Positions 8,365 through 17,189 of a stretch of 60,975 bases of DNA are shown piece after piece (within the stretch, counting starts at the first letter, position 1; each line of letters begins with the position of its first letter). Source of the stretch: Thermoplasmata archaeon (GTDB lineage: Archaea > Thermoplasmatota > Thermoplasmata > Thermoplasmatales > GCA-001856825); assembly GCA_023256615.1 (NCBI GenBank), contig JAGDXO010000020.1, forward strand, positions 3,587 through 64,561, read 5' to 3'. The position numbers were made by a program, and so were the translations under genes. The notes under the pieces were generated by a model. The model saw nothing but the letters and a program-made list of their open reading frames with translations. It was not told the DNA's origin and did not search any database.

Positions 8365-9711
8365 TTATTGGTTAGGTTTAACTTTTTTCCTACCATTCAG
8401 CCTTTCAAATCTTTTTAATATCTTCTCAGTAATCGCGATAGAATTTCCTGTGTAATCTAAAGGATTAATGTCATCCAATCTTTTTCCTGTCTTCTCTTCA
8501 ATGAGATCCTTAAGCTTCATTCCTGTCTTCCTAGATTTCATAGATGCTTCCCTAACAATTTCATGAGCTTCCTGCCTTCCATAACCCAATCTTACTAGGT
8601 TCATTATGTATGCTTCGCCCAAAACCAATTCATCATTCAATAAGTTCTCAAGCATTTTTTTCTCATTTACCTTAAGCCCCTCAAAAACATTTGACATCTT
8701 GTTCAATATATCATCTATGAGAACAGATGTATATGGAATAATGAATCTCTCTGAGGCACTGTTTGTTAGGTCCCTCTCGTGCCAGAGTATTGATGATTCA
8801 TGCATTGGGTTTAGAAATCCTCTTATTATTCTTGCCAAAGAAGATATATTTTCGGAAACAACAGGATTTACCTTTTGAGCCATTGTGCTTGAGCCAACCT
8901 GCTTATCTTCATCAAATGGTTCCTGTACTTCATCTATCTCTGGTCTCTGCAGATTCCTTACTTCTGTTGAAAATTTTTCAAGAGAAGTTGCTATGGAGGA
9001 TAATATGGATACATATTCAACATATCGGTCCCTATCTACAAGCTGAGTTGGTCCCTCTTCATATCCTATTTCAAGCTTTCTCATTACAATTTCCTGTATT
9101 TCAATTGTTTTCTCCCCTAAGGCTGCACCTGTCCCTACAGCCCCCATAAATTTCCCAACAATTACCCTTTTCCTTGATTCCCTTACCCTTTCAATGTGTC
9201 TCATTATCTCATTCAGATACACCGATATTTTCAACCCAAAAGTTATAGGTAGTGCATGTTGTCCATGCGTTCTTCCCATCATTGGAGTTTTCTTATATTT
9301 ATATGCAAGTGTACTTAATGATTTCCCCAATCTAAATAAATCTTCTTCTAAAATATAATAAAAATCCTTCAGCTGAAGTGCGGTGGCTGTGTCATTAATG
9401 TCATTTGATGTTGCACCCAAATGGACAAATGCCCCACTCTGGCCTGAGACTTCCGCTAGTACCTTTACCATTGCCATGACATCGTGTCCTATCTGTTTCT
9501 CTAATTTCTTAACTTCTTTTATATCCACAAATTTAGTGTTAGCATACTTTGCAATATTTTTTGCATCCTTTTTTGGAATAATTCCAAGTTCCCCTTCAGC
9601 TTCAGCTATAGCGCCTTCCACCTTCAGCATATATGATAGTCGAGCTTCCTCAGAAAAAATTTTTTTCACTTCATCCCGGCCATATCTGTAATCTATTGGT
9701 GAAATTATCAC
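8365..9711 (-). CDS. purB: Adenylosuccinate lyase
   Basis: This 448-residue enzyme of the fumarase/aspartase superfamily cleaves SAICAR and adenylosuccinate in purine synthesis. The signature loop GSSTMAQKVNPVVSE is present, along with HLGATSNDINDTA and GRTHGQHALPITFG, which carry the catalytic His residues. The start MIISPIDYRYGRDEV is typical. The ordinary motif is GSSxMPxKxNP; Ala replaces Pro here (STMAQKVNP), a small variation. It is the first gene of a two-gene unit with the membrane protein downstream. Confidence 0.95.
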   Translation of the reverse strand: MIISPIDYRYGRDEVKKIFSEEARLSYMLKVEGAIAEAEGELGIIPKKDAKNIAKYANTKFVDIKEVKKLEKQIGHDVMAMVKVLAEVSGQSGAFVHLGATSNDINDTATALQLKDFYYILEEDLFRLGKSLSTLAYKYKKTPMMGRTHGQHALPITFGLKISVYLNEIMRHIERVRESRKRVIVGKFMGAVGTGAALGEKTIEIQEIVMRKLEIGYEEGPTQLVDRDRYVEYVSILSSIATSLEKFSTEVRNLQRPEIDEVQEPFDEDKQVGSSTMAQKVNPVVSENISSLARIIRGFLNPMHESSILWHERDLTNSASERFIIPYTSVLIDDILNKMSNVFEGLKVNEKKMLENLLNDELVLGEAYIMNLVRLGYGRQEAHEIVREASMKSRKTGMKLKDLIEEKTGKRLDDINPLDYTGNSIAITEKILKRFERLNGRKKVKPNQ

Positions 9712-9749
9712 ATATGTTAATTACATTAAATATTCAAAACCTTCCTTAT

Positions 9750-10946
9750 CTATGGTAAGAATGAAATTATTCCTGCGGCTATTGATCCAATGAGTATTAG
9801 GTATAGCAGACTTTTTCTGAGATTTGTTATAACATATTTACCCATAATAGATTTGGATGATGATATCTTTATTACTGCCATCAGTGGAAATGCCAGGACT
9901 ATTGCATTTATCACCATTATGCTGAGGGCAATCTGAATAAAGTCATTGAAGAAGAGGACAATAATTGCCCCCGGTATTATCTCAAACAGATATATATTAT
10001 AGAAAAGTCTATTTTCTTTATATTTTGAATTGAAACTCCCTCCAATTTTCAATGCATCACTCACTGAATAACTCATGCTCATAGATATGACCATTAAGGC
10101 CAGTAAACTGGCTACAATAAGGCCCATGGCAAATAAGAAAGGTCCTGTTGGGCCCATAATAGAATAGAGATAAGCTCCCACAGCACCTACAGGGTTATTT
10201 GAATCAAAATGACTCTCTGAAATCTTCCATGCGAATATTACAATAGAAACCATTAGAATTTCAGAAACTGCTGCACCTATTATTGTCCCCTTAGTTTCTC
10301 TTCTCATATTAGAAAGGTTAATTCCCCTGTCTACATCAGCAGCCTGATGGTAGAATAACATCCATGGCATCAGTACTGCACCTAGATTTGCTGCCATTAG
10401 GAAAATGAAATTCTTGTTATATACTATTGGATTCATGCCAGAAACTACATTTCTTTCTGGATGCACGAATAGATCAAGTATTGCAAATATGAAGAGTACG
10501 AATGAAAGAGATACGAGTATAACTTCAATTTTATTATATTTACCAGAAAATAATATGATTGAATGCACTATAAGTATCACAATGATTGTTATAATTACTG
10601 GAATCCCAAGAAGAACACTCGCAGCTGCAGCACCTGCGAATTCACCAACATAGGCTGAAAAATCTATTATTGCCGTGGAAGCAACAGCAAATACTGTCCA
10701 CCTATGGCCGAAATTCTCCGTTATTATTTTTCCAAGGGACTTCCCTGTTACTGCCCCTATTCTTGAAGCGGTATCCTGGACTAGGAATAAAGGAAATGCG
10801 AGAAATAGCAGAAAAACTATTAGGTGCCCCTGGTATTGAGCGCCTGATTGGGCAGCAGTTATTATTGATGGAGAATCCAGATCGGCCATCATCACTACCC
10901 ATCCTGGCCCAAGGATTGGAAGGAGTTTTAGGATCTTCCTATTCAT
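9750..10946 (-). CDS. Nramp-family divalent metal transporter
   Basis: This 398-residue protein has about eleven membrane segments and Nramp hallmarks. The TM1 region reads GPGWVVMMADLDSPSIITAAQ, so the classical DPGN metal-binding motif is replaced by D22-L-D24-SPS. The TM6 motif reads GAVLMPWMLFYHQ, retaining the Met-Pro but with Trp-Met in place of His-Asn. This pattern fits a divergent prokaryotic clade rather than classical MntH. The gene shares one base with the stop of the DtxR/IdeR regulator upstream, so the two form an operon. Mn2+ or Fe2+ import is likely; Mg2+ or another ion cannot be excluded. Confidence 0.85.
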   Translation of the reverse strand: MNRKILKLLPILGPGWVVMMADLDSPSIITAAQSGAQYQGHLIVFLLFLAFPLFLVQDTASRIGAVTGKSLGKIITENFGHRWTVFAVASTAIIDFSAYVGEFAGAAAASVLLGIPVIITIIVILIVHSIILFSGKYNKIEVILVSLSFVLFIFAILDLFVHPERNVVSGMNPIVYNKNFIFLMAANLGAVLMPWMLFYHQAADVDRGINLSNMRRETKGTIIGAAVSEILMVSIVIFAWKISESHFDSNNPVGAVGAYLYSIMGPTGPFLFAMGLIVASLLALMVISMSMSYSVSDALKIGGSFNSKYKENRLFYNIYLFEIIPGAIIVLFFNDFIQIALSIMVINAIVLAFPLMAVIKISSSKSIMGKYVITNLRKSLLYLILIGSIAAGIISFLP

Positions 10947-11566
10947 TATTTAGTCACCCTGATACCTCTTGCGAGATATTTGTCCATTTTAATTTCCCCA
11001 TTTTGTCCTAAAATGATTAAATATTCATCATTTCTTTCAATCTTGACTCTTTCTCCTGGCTTAGAACCAGAATCCGCAATTTTCTTTAGAAAATCCCTAT
11101 CCTCATATACAATCCTTTCAATTTCGTATGATCCATCTCTAACATTTGTTAAATCTTCTTCACTGAGTAAATCCATAACATTAATAGGATTGCCGTGAGG
11201 ACATTTCTTAGGAAAGCCCATATTTTTGTATAAAGTTTCCAGCATTTTCCCAGTAAATCCATGCTCAAGATACATAACAGCCTCGTGTGATTCTTCCCAC
11301 GGAACTTCCAAGAATGAGTATGCAAAATATTCTGTTATTCTATGGGTCCTCATTGTATTGGCGGCGATTATTTTACCCTTCGGAGTGAAAGATATGCCGC
11401 TCCTTCCTATTGTAAGTAAATTTTCATCTGATAGTTTATGCAAGGCCTCCCAAGCAGTTGGTAGGGAGACATTTAATCTTGAAGCTACATCCTTTTCATT
11501 CACCTTTCCGAAACTTTCTTCAATTTCCCAGACTGCTAGAATGTAATCGTCAGGGTTGTTTTTCAT
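10946..11566 (-). CDS. DtxR/IdeR/MntR-family metal-dependent repressor
   Basis: This 206-residue regulator has an N-terminal winged helix (about 5-65, VNEKDVASRLNVSLPTAWEAL), a metal-binding dimerisation domain with MRTHRITEYF, a Glu/His cluster (EESHEAVMYLEHG), the hallmark CPHGNPI, and a C-terminal FeoA/SH3-like domain (GERVKIER to MDKYLARGIRV). It should bind DNA when loaded with Fe2+ or Mn2+. It overlaps the Nramp gene by one base. A perfect palindrome seven bases before its start codon is probably its own operator, giving negative feedback on both genes. Confidence 0.92.
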   Translation of the reverse strand: MKNNPDDYILAVWEIEESFGKVNEKDVASRLNVSLPTAWEALHKLSDENLLTIGRSGISFTPKGKIIAANTMRTHRITEYFAYSFLEVPWEESHEAVMYLEHGFTGKMLETLYKNMGFPKKCPHGNPINVMDLLSEEDLTNVRDGSYEIERIVYEDRDFLKKIADSGSKPGERVKIERNDEYLIILGQNGEIKMDKYLARGIRVTK

Positions 11567-11573
11567 TGATCGG

Positions 11574-11593
11574 TAATTAGGTCTCCCTAATTA
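11574..11593 (-). promoter_or_regulatory. Palindromic operator of the IdeR-Nramp operon
   Basis: TAATTAGG and CCTAATTA form a perfect 8-base inverted repeat separated by TCTC. The sequence resembles the known DtxR/IdeR box, which is built on TTAGG...CCTAA half-sites. It lies seven bases upstream of the regulator start codon, where a short-leader transcript would begin, and abuts the AT-rich TATA-like stretch near 11590-11600. A repressor bound here would block the promoter. Confidence 0.7.
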
Positions 11594-11601
11594 ATATTTG
11601 C

Positions 11602-12495
11602 TCATTCATCATAGACAGATCTCAACGCCTTATAAATTGCAGAGAAATCTAGCTTTCCCAATCCCTTTTTTGACGCTATTTCATAAATTTGGGATATTTC
11701 TGATGTTATTATCAGTGGAAAAGTAGAACTCTTGGCCATCTCCATTGCATAGTTTAAATCTTTCATTTCATGTTCCAGATTGAACATTGGAGGAAATTCA
11801 TTTTTTATTATGTTTTCCTTTTTTATATCCATGACCTTGGAATATGCAGATCCTGTAGAAAGAACTCTGAATTGAAGTTCAGGATCAATTCCGTTTGCTT
11901 CCCCCAATAATATGGCCTCAGAAAGAATTGCCATGTTTGCTCCAAGTATTATATTGTTTATCATCTTCATTTTCAGACCGTATCCGTTTGAGCCAATATA
12001 TATTATATTTTTACCCATTGATGATAGAAGCTTCTTTGTCTTTTCAAAAGTTTCGAATTTTCCTCCAACCATAATAGTCAGTTCAGCTTTTTCAGCAGCT
12101 GGAACTGAACCTGTAACAGGTGCATCTATCATTTCTGCATTTTTAGATTCAACCATTTTTGCCAATTCAATTGATACTTGCGGAGAAATTGTACTCATAT
12201 CTATGAATATTTTACCTGGTCCGAGGGCATTTAGAATTCCATCCTGCCCATAAAATACAGATTTAACGGCTTCTGAATCTGTTAACATTGTTATGGTATA
12301 TTTACTGAATTCAACAACTTCCCTGGGATTCTTGGCTATATTCACGCCGTTCTTCTTAAACTGTTCAGTTTTATCTTTTGACCTATTGTAGACAATTATA
12401 TCATAACCTGAATTCATAATGTTCTTAACCATCGGGATACCCATCTTGCCTAAGCCGATAAAACCAACATTTTCCATATCTCCGTATTTATTCAT
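11602..12495 (-). CDS. 3-hydroxyisobutyrate dehydrogenase-family NAD(P) oxidoreductase
   Basis: This 297-residue beta-hydroxyacid dehydrogenase has the N-terminal nucleotide-binding motif GFIGLGKMG (about 11-19), the substrate-binding block DAPVTGSVPAAE and the catalytic lysine region NGYGLKMKMINN. The family includes 3-hydroxyisobutyrate, tartronate-semialdehyde and glyoxylate/succinate-semialdehyde reductases; substrate cannot be read from sequence. The true start may be Met7 (MENVGFIG), since Met1 adds six residues before the Rossmann fold. It ends 35 bases upstream of the metal-regulator gene but does not look functionally tied to it. Confidence 0.85.
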   Translation of the reverse strand: MNKYGDMENVGFIGLGKMGIPMVKNIMNSGYDIIVYNRSKDKTEQFKKNGVNIAKNPREVVEFSKYTITMLTDSEAVKSVFYGQDGILNALGPGKIFIDMSTISPQVSIELAKMVESKNAEMIDAPVTGSVPAAEKAELTIMVGGKFETFEKTKKLLSSMGKNIIYIGSNGYGLKMKMINNIILGANMAILSEAILLGEANGIDPELQFRVLSTGSAYSKVMDIKKENIIKNEFPPMFNLEHEMKDLNYAMEMAKSSTFPLIITSEISQIYEIASKKGLGKLDFSAIYKALRSVYDE

Positions 12496-12513
12496 TATTT
12501 ATAAGACCATTCC

Positions 12514-12531
12514 CATTTTCTTTAGAAAATG
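12514..12531. promoter_or_regulatory. Palindrome in the divergent promoter of the riboflavin reductase gene
   Basis: CATTTTCT and AGAAAATG form a perfect 8-base inverted repeat with a TT spacer. It is immediately upstream of TTTTAATAT, the likely TATA box of the riboflavin reductase gene, and 27 bases before that gene's GTG. The 8-mer TTAGAAAA within it recurs upstream of ribB at almost the same distance from the start codon, suggesting a shared riboflavin regulator site. Confidence 0.45.
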
Positions 12532-12558
12532 TTTTAATATTTACTTACATATTTCTTG

Positions 12559-13191
12559 GTGAGGCCTTATATCCACATTAATTTTGCATGCTCATTAGAT
12601 GGTAAGATTGCACTCGAAGGAGGTATTCCATACAAATTTTCTAATATTTTGGACCTCCAAAGAGTACACAAGTTGCGATCAGAATCCGATGCAATACTGG
12701 TTGGGATAAACACCATCAATAATGACGATCCAAAGCTTGTGGTTAATCCAAAATACTTTGAATCTTCAAATATTCCGGATGCAATAGTATTGGATTCAAA
12801 GTTAAGAATTAATGCTTCCGCGAGAATATTCAACTATAAGAGAAAAGTCGTCATAATTACGGGAATTGGCACTCCTGATAGGCCATTACCTGAAAATTCG
12901 GTGGCAGAGATCATCATAAGAAGATGCAATTCTCCCAGGCCAGATATGGAATGTTTGATGAGAAATATTAATGAAATGGGTTATACAAAGGTTCTCATTG
13001 AGGGAGGAAAATCTGTACTTACTTCCTTTATAAATTCAGAATTCTGGGATGAAATCACAATATTCTATTCACCTGTATTTGTAGGAGACAAGGGAATTTC
13101 AATGATGGAGGGGATTGATAAAGTGATAAAAACAAAGCTTGGTGATGTGGAGAAATTAGGTGACGGTTTCCTGTTGACAATAAAAAGATAA
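12559..13191 (+). CDS. arfC: 2,5-diamino-6-(ribosylamino)pyrimidinone 5'-phosphate reductase
   Basis: This protein of about 210 residues is a RibD-C/RIB7-type NAD(P)H reductase that reduces the ribosyl group of the riboflavin precursor to ribityl. It has the opening block HINFACSLDGKIA, the central SDAILVGINTINNDDPKL and the late LIEGGKSVLTSFI, all typical. I place the start at GTG 12559, giving MRPYIHINF, the common beginning in this family; an in-frame TTG lies one codon earlier. It lies apart from the ribB-ribC-ribH operon at 30.7-32.3 kb. It is followed closely by the adenosylhomocysteinase gene. Confidence 0.88.
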   Translation: MRPYIHINFACSLDGKIALEGGIPYKFSNILDLQRVHKLRSESDAILVGINTINNDDPKLVVNPKYFESSNIPDAIVLDSKLRINASARIFNYKRKVVIITGIGTPDRPLPENSVAEIIIRRCNSPRPDMECLMRNINEMGYTKVLIEGGKSVLTSFINSEFWDEITIFYSPVFVGDKGISMMEGIDKVIKTKLGDVEKLGDGFLLTIKR

Positions 13192-13216
13192 TTAATAATT
13201 GAAATTATTGTCTTAT

Positions 13217-14428
13217 ATGAGTGGAAAGGATAAGATAGAATGGGCGATCCAGTGGATGCCTGTTCTCAATAGTATAAAAAGGGATTTTGCTGAGAATAAA
13301 CCCTTCAAGGGAATGAAAATTTCAATGGCTCTTCATCTGGAGGCCAAAACTGCAGCTCTAGTACTTGCGCTCAAGGAGGGAGGCGCCAATGTCAGGATAG
13401 CTGGATGCAACCCTCTCAGCACTGATGATGAAGTTGCAGAATCATTAAAGAACGATTATGGAGTTGAAGTCTTTGCTAAAAGAGGCCTTAACACTAATGA
13501 GTACTATGAATATCTGAATAAGGTGCTTGACCAGCAACCCGATTTAATAATTGATGATGGCGGGGATTTGACTACCCTAGCACACAATCATGCAGATAGA
13601 TCTGAAAATATAATCGGAGGCAATGAAGAAACAACCACGGGGGTAGTTAGACTAAAGAATATGGAAAAAGCTGGAGCCTTGAAATTTCCCATGTTCGATG
13701 TAAATGACGCAATGATGAAACATTTATTCGATAATAGGTATGGGACTGGCCAGAGCACCGTTGATGGGGTAATAAATTCAACAAATCTTGTGCTGGCAGG
13801 GAAGAAAATAGTAGTTGCGGGTTATGGATGGTGCGGAAGAGGTATTGCGACCAGAATGAGGGGTATGGGTGCGATTGTTAGTGTGACGGAGATAGATCCT
13901 ATCAAGGCAATAGAGGCACATATGGACGGTTTCGATGTTCATCCTATGAGAAAGGCTATCAAAAATGCTGATCTTGTTATAACTGCAACTGGAATGAAAG
14001 ATGTTGTCACGCTCGATGATCTGAAGAATGCTAAAGATGGGATAATTCTGGCAAATGCTGGACACTTTAATAACGAAATAGCTATGAATCAGATAGAAGG
14101 GACTTCTATTGGAAGGGAGGTCAGAAGAAATGTAAAGGTTCATGAGCTATTTGGAAAGAAGGTGTATGTTCTTGCAGATGGAAGATTAGTCAACCTTGCG
14201 GCTGGGCAGGGCCATCCTGTGGAGATAATGGATTTATCATTTGCAATACAGGCCCTTACAGCAGAATATATTGTAAAAATGAGACCAAAAGAAAGAAGAG
14301 TATTTCCTGTGCCGTCTGAAATAGATAAAAAAGTAGCAGAGATTTACCTCAAATCCTATGACATTAACATAGATCATTTGACAGAAGAACAGATAAGATA
14401 TCTCAATTCATGGGATGAAGGTACGTGA
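13217..14428 (+). CDS. ahcY: Adenosylhomocysteinase (S-adenosyl-L-homocysteine hydrolase)
   Basis: The enzyme of about 403 residues removes the product inhibitor S-adenosylhomocysteine formed by methyltransferases, giving homocysteine and adenosine. NAD-binding motif VVAGYGWCGRGIA and the substrate blocks DDGGDLTT, GGNEETTTGVVRL and NAGHFNNEI are present, as is the C-terminal LVNLAAGQGHPVEIMDLSFA. I prefer ATG 13217 (MSGKDKIEWA); an in-frame TTG at 13199 would add six residues. Length suits the shorter archaeal form. A weak inverted repeat (AGGGAA/TTCCCT) follows the stop. Confidence 0.95.
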   Translation: MSGKDKIEWAIQWMPVLNSIKRDFAENKPFKGMKISMALHLEAKTAALVLALKEGGANVRIAGCNPLSTDDEVAESLKNDYGVEVFAKRGLNTNEYYEYLNKVLDQQPDLIIDDGGDLTTLAHNHADRSENIIGGNEETTTGVVRLKNMEKAGALKFPMFDVNDAMMKHLFDNRYGTGQSTVDGVINSTNLVLAGKKIVVAGYGWCGRGIATRMRGMGAIVSVTEIDPIKAIEAHMDGFDVHPMRKAIKNADLVITATGMKDVVTLDDLKNAKDGIILANAGHFNNEIAMNQIEGTSIGREVRRNVKVHELFGKKVYVLADGRLVNLAAGQGHPVEIMDLSFAIQALTAEYIVKMRPKERRVFPVPSEIDKKVAEIYLKSYDINIDHLTEEQIRYLNSWDEGT

Positions 14429-14517
14429 GAAGGGAAAGAGGTGAAGCATAAAACCTTCCCTCTTCGTACATCAATATCTGCATGTTTGGGAAACGATAAA
14501 TAATTGAAATTACATAT

Positions 14518-15582
14518 GTGCTTGTGCCATTTGAAAAATTAACAGAGATGATATTACCCCGTGACGTAATTGGCGGTCATGGGGCAATTGATAAAATTTA
14601 CGAAGTGTTCAAAAGGATAACTGATGCAGATAGGGCTATGATTGTGACCGGAGAGAAAACCTACGAAATGGCTGGAAAGAAGACCCACGATATACTAGAA
14701 GAGAATGGTATAAAGACTAATGTAATTATAACTGGAGATGCCACTGAAGAAAATGTTGAGTATGTAAAAGAAGAAACGAAGAAATTTGGAGCCAAAGTAA
14801 TCATAGGAGTGGGTGGGGGGACAAAGATAGATATTGCAAAGAAAAGTGCATTTGATCTTAATCTTTATTTCATTTCAGTTCCAACTTCTGCCAGTCACGA
14901 TGGAGTTGCCAGCCCAAGAGCATCGATTAAAAAAGGAGAGATTTCAGTAAGTATGGAAGCAACAATGCCCGTTGCCATAGTGGCAGACACAGAAATAATG
15001 GTAAAATCACCCTTCAGGTTTCTGGCATCTGGGGCAGCTGATGTTTTATCGAATTTGACCGCTGTAAAGGACTGGAGCTTAGCCCATAGATTGAAGGGTG
15101 AAAAAATTAGCAGTTCCGCTTATATGATAGCTGAATTTGCAGCTAAGGAAATAATAAATAATGCTTCACAGATAAAACCAAACTTGGAAGAGAGTGTATG
15201 GTTTGTCATGAAACAAATAGCTTTTTCAGGCATTGCTATGAGTGTTGCCGGCTCATCCAGGCCGGCCTCAGGCTCCGAGCACATGTTTGCGCATGCTGTA
15301 GATGCAATAAAAAAAGGAAATGGCTTACATGGTGAATTGTGTGGGATAGGAACCATAATATCTATGTATTTACATGGGGGAGACTGGATTCTTGTGAGAG
15401 ACACTTTGAGGAGGATCGGTGCCCCCGTGAAGATAGATCAGGTTGGATTGAATGAGGAGGATGCCATTCAAGCCTTAATGATGGCTCATAAAATAAGGCC
15501 AGATAGGTATACCATTCTGGGGGAGAATGGATTGAGTGAGAATGCTGCCAGGGAGGCTTTAAGAATAACAGGGGTTTTATAA
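14518..15582 (+). CDS. egsA: sn-Glycerol-1-phosphate dehydrogenase
   Basis: This 354-residue NAD(P)-dependent zinc dehydrogenase makes sn-glycerol-1-phosphate, the backbone that sets the stereochemistry of archaeal ether lipids. It starts near the block LPRDVIGGHGAI, has GVGGGTKIDIAKKSA for nucleotide binding, VPTSASHDGVASPRAS, and the metal-binding residues in SSRPASGSEHMFAHA and LHGELCGIG. Length is typical. It starts with GTG; the ATG two bases upstream is in another frame. The next gene (UPF0179) begins at the base after its stop, so they are cotranscribed. Confidence 0.96.
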   Translation: MLVPFEKLTEMILPRDVIGGHGAIDKIYEVFKRITDADRAMIVTGEKTYEMAGKKTHDILEENGIKTNVIITGDATEENVEYVKEETKKFGAKVIIGVGGGTKIDIAKKSAFDLNLYFISVPTSASHDGVASPRASIKKGEISVSMEATMPVAIVADTEIMVKSPFRFLASGAADVLSNLTAVKDWSLAHRLKGEKISSSAYMIAEFAAKEIINNASQIKPNLEESVWFVMKQIAFSGIAMSVAGSSRPASGSEHMFAHAVDAIKKGNGLHGELCGIGTIISMYLHGGDWILVRDTLRRIGAPVKIDQVGLNEEDAIQALMMAHKIRPDRYTILGENGLSENAAREALRITGVL

Positions 15583-16005
15583 ATGATAATTACACTGGTT
15601 CCTAAATATCTTAACAAAGAAGGATCGACCTTCCAGTTCATTTCCCCACTTAAAGAATGCAGTACCTGTAATCTCAGAAATGTTTGCTATAATCTTAATG
15701 TGAACTCTTATTACAAGGTGACAAAAATCAGGGGAAAGGAGCATAATTGTTTTATTCATGAGGGTAACAAAGTATATACTGTAGAGGTACAGGAAGAGAA
15801 GAAACCTATAATGATTCAAAGAAAGATGGCCAAAGAGGGTGCAATAATAACCTACAAACATACTAAATGTGATTATTATGAGTGTCCTTTTGCAGATGAG
15901 TGTATTTTAAATTTAGTGAAGGATGAAAGCAAGATAAAGGTTCTATCAGTTAGAGCAAATAAATGTCCCAGGGGTTATGACCTTGTTGAGGCAGATATAG
16001 AATGA
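15583..16005 (+). CDS. UPF0179 family cysteine-rich protein
   Basis: This 140-residue protein matches the archaeal UPF0179 pattern: CSTCNLRNVC (near residues 25-34), a KGKEHNC-type segment, CDYYECPFADEC and a final CPRGYDLVEADIE. The eight or so cysteines suggest zinc or iron-sulfur binding. The molecular function of the family is not known to me. It begins at the base after the egsA stop and overlaps the following GTPase gene by four bases (ATGA), forming a tight three-gene operon. Confidence 0.85.
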   Translation: MIITLVPKYLNKEGSTFQFISPLKECSTCNLRNVCYNLNVNSYYKVTKIRGKEHNCFIHEGNKVYTVEVQEEKKPIMIQRKMAKEGAIITYKHTKCDYYECPFADECILNLVKDESKIKVLSVRANKCPRGYDLVEADIE

Positions 16006-17189
16006 GTATGCTTGTAGGCATCATAGGAAAACCGAATGTTGGAAAGAGTACCTTTTTTTCTGCATTAACAGAAAATCAGGTAGAGATAGGGAATTACCCC
16101 TTTACCACAATAGAATCGAATAAGGGAGTCACATATGTCAGATCAAAATGCCCCCATGTGGAAATAGGTAGGAAATGTTCTCCCAAATTTGGAAAATGCA
16201 ACGAAGGAGTAAGGATGGTTCCTGTTGAGATAATAGATGTTGCTGGACTGGTGCCAGGTGCCCACGAGGGAAAAGGATTGGGGAATAAATTTCTCGACGA
16301 CCTTAGGCGAGCGGACGGATTTATTCAGGTTATAGATGGTACTGGATCTCTTGACAGAAATGGTAATTTTGTAGGACATGGAAAGTTCGACCCTCTTGAT
16401 GATTCTAATTTCGTTCACGAGGAAATAGTTCTTTGGTTATCATCAATTATTTCCGACGGATTGATAAAAGGACTTAGGAAGATTGAAAGCGAAGGTGGCA
16501 AAATTGAAACATTTATTGCTACCAAGGTTTCCGGGCTCGGAATAGATGAAAAAACAGTTTCTGTTGCATTGAAAAGGGCAGGTGTGCCTTCCAACCTCAG
16601 GGAATGGAATGATGACTCAACAAAAAATTTGGCAGAAGAGCTTATTTCTCTGTCAAAACCAGGCATCATTGTCGCAACGAAGGGAGATAAAATGACTCCT
16701 GATGAAAGAAAAAAACTTACTGAGAAAGGGGTTATAGTAGTTTCTGGGGATTATGAACTTGTTTTAAGAAGGGCAGCAAAGGCTGGCCTTATCGAGTATA
16801 ATCCAGGAGATAAAGATTTCAGGATACTGAAAGAGGATAAACTGAATAAAGAACAGATTAATGCTCTTGAAGCAGTAAGATCATACATAAGGGAGAATAA
16901 TGGCACAGGTGTTCAGGAGGCCATTGAAAAGCTAGTGTATAACGTACTGAAGATGATAGTGGTATACCCAGTTGAAGATGAGACACATTGGACGGATAAA
17001 GCTGGTAATGTTCTTCCAGATGCATTATTGATGAGGGATGGTTCCACTGCACTTGATCTGGCGTTTAAGATTCATACAGATTTGGGAAATAATTTCATAA
17101 GGGCAATAAATGGAAGAAGTAAGCGTATTCTTGGGAAGGAATATATTTTAAAAGATAATGATATAATAAAGATTATTTCATCCCATTGA
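16002..17189 (+). CDS. YchF/Obg-like GTPase (archaeal, TGS domain)
   Basis: This 395-residue TRAFAC GTPase/ATPase has G1 GKPNVGKS (9-16), a switch region with NYPFTTIESNKG, G3 DVAGLVPGA, a helical insertion, the G4-type ATKGD and a C-terminal TGS domain ending LGKEYILKDNDIIKII. The layout matches the archaeal YchF/OLA1-like branch, thought to act on ribosomes or translation stress. Cysteines in the stretch CPHVEIGRKCSPKFGKC after G1 are typical of the archaeal form. Its start overlaps UPF0179 by four bases and its end overlaps ksgA by 17 bases, tail to tail. Confidence 0.92.
   Translation: MSMLVGIIGKPNVGKSTFFSALTENQVEIGNYPFTTIESNKGVTYVRSKCPHVEIGRKCSPKFGKCNEGVRMVPVEIIDVAGLVPGAHEGKGLGNKFLDDLRRADGFIQVIDGTGSLDRNGNFVGHGKFDPLDDSNFVHEEIVLWLSSIISDGLIKGLRKIESEGGKIETFIATKVSGLGIDEKTVSVALKRAGVPSNLREWNDDSTKNLAEELISLSKPGIIVATKGDKMTPDERKKLTEKGVIVVSGDYELVLRRAAKAGLIEYNPGDKDFRILKEDKLNKEQINALEAVRSYIRENNGTGVQEAIEKLVYNVLKMIVVYPVEDETHWTDKAGNVLPDALLMRDGSTALDLAFKIHTDLGNNFIRAINGRSKRILGKEYILKDNDIIKIISSH

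Noticed and set aside
8763-9149. 128-codon plus-strand open frame inside purB
   Set aside because: It is antisense to a fully conserved purB and its translation is Leu/Gln/His-rich without family features; it is a shadow frame.
14429-14517. AGGGAA...TTCCCT inverted repeat after ahcY as a terminator
   Set aside because: The stem is only about six bases with mismatches and lacks a strong oligo-T tract; archaeal termination rarely needs a hairpin.
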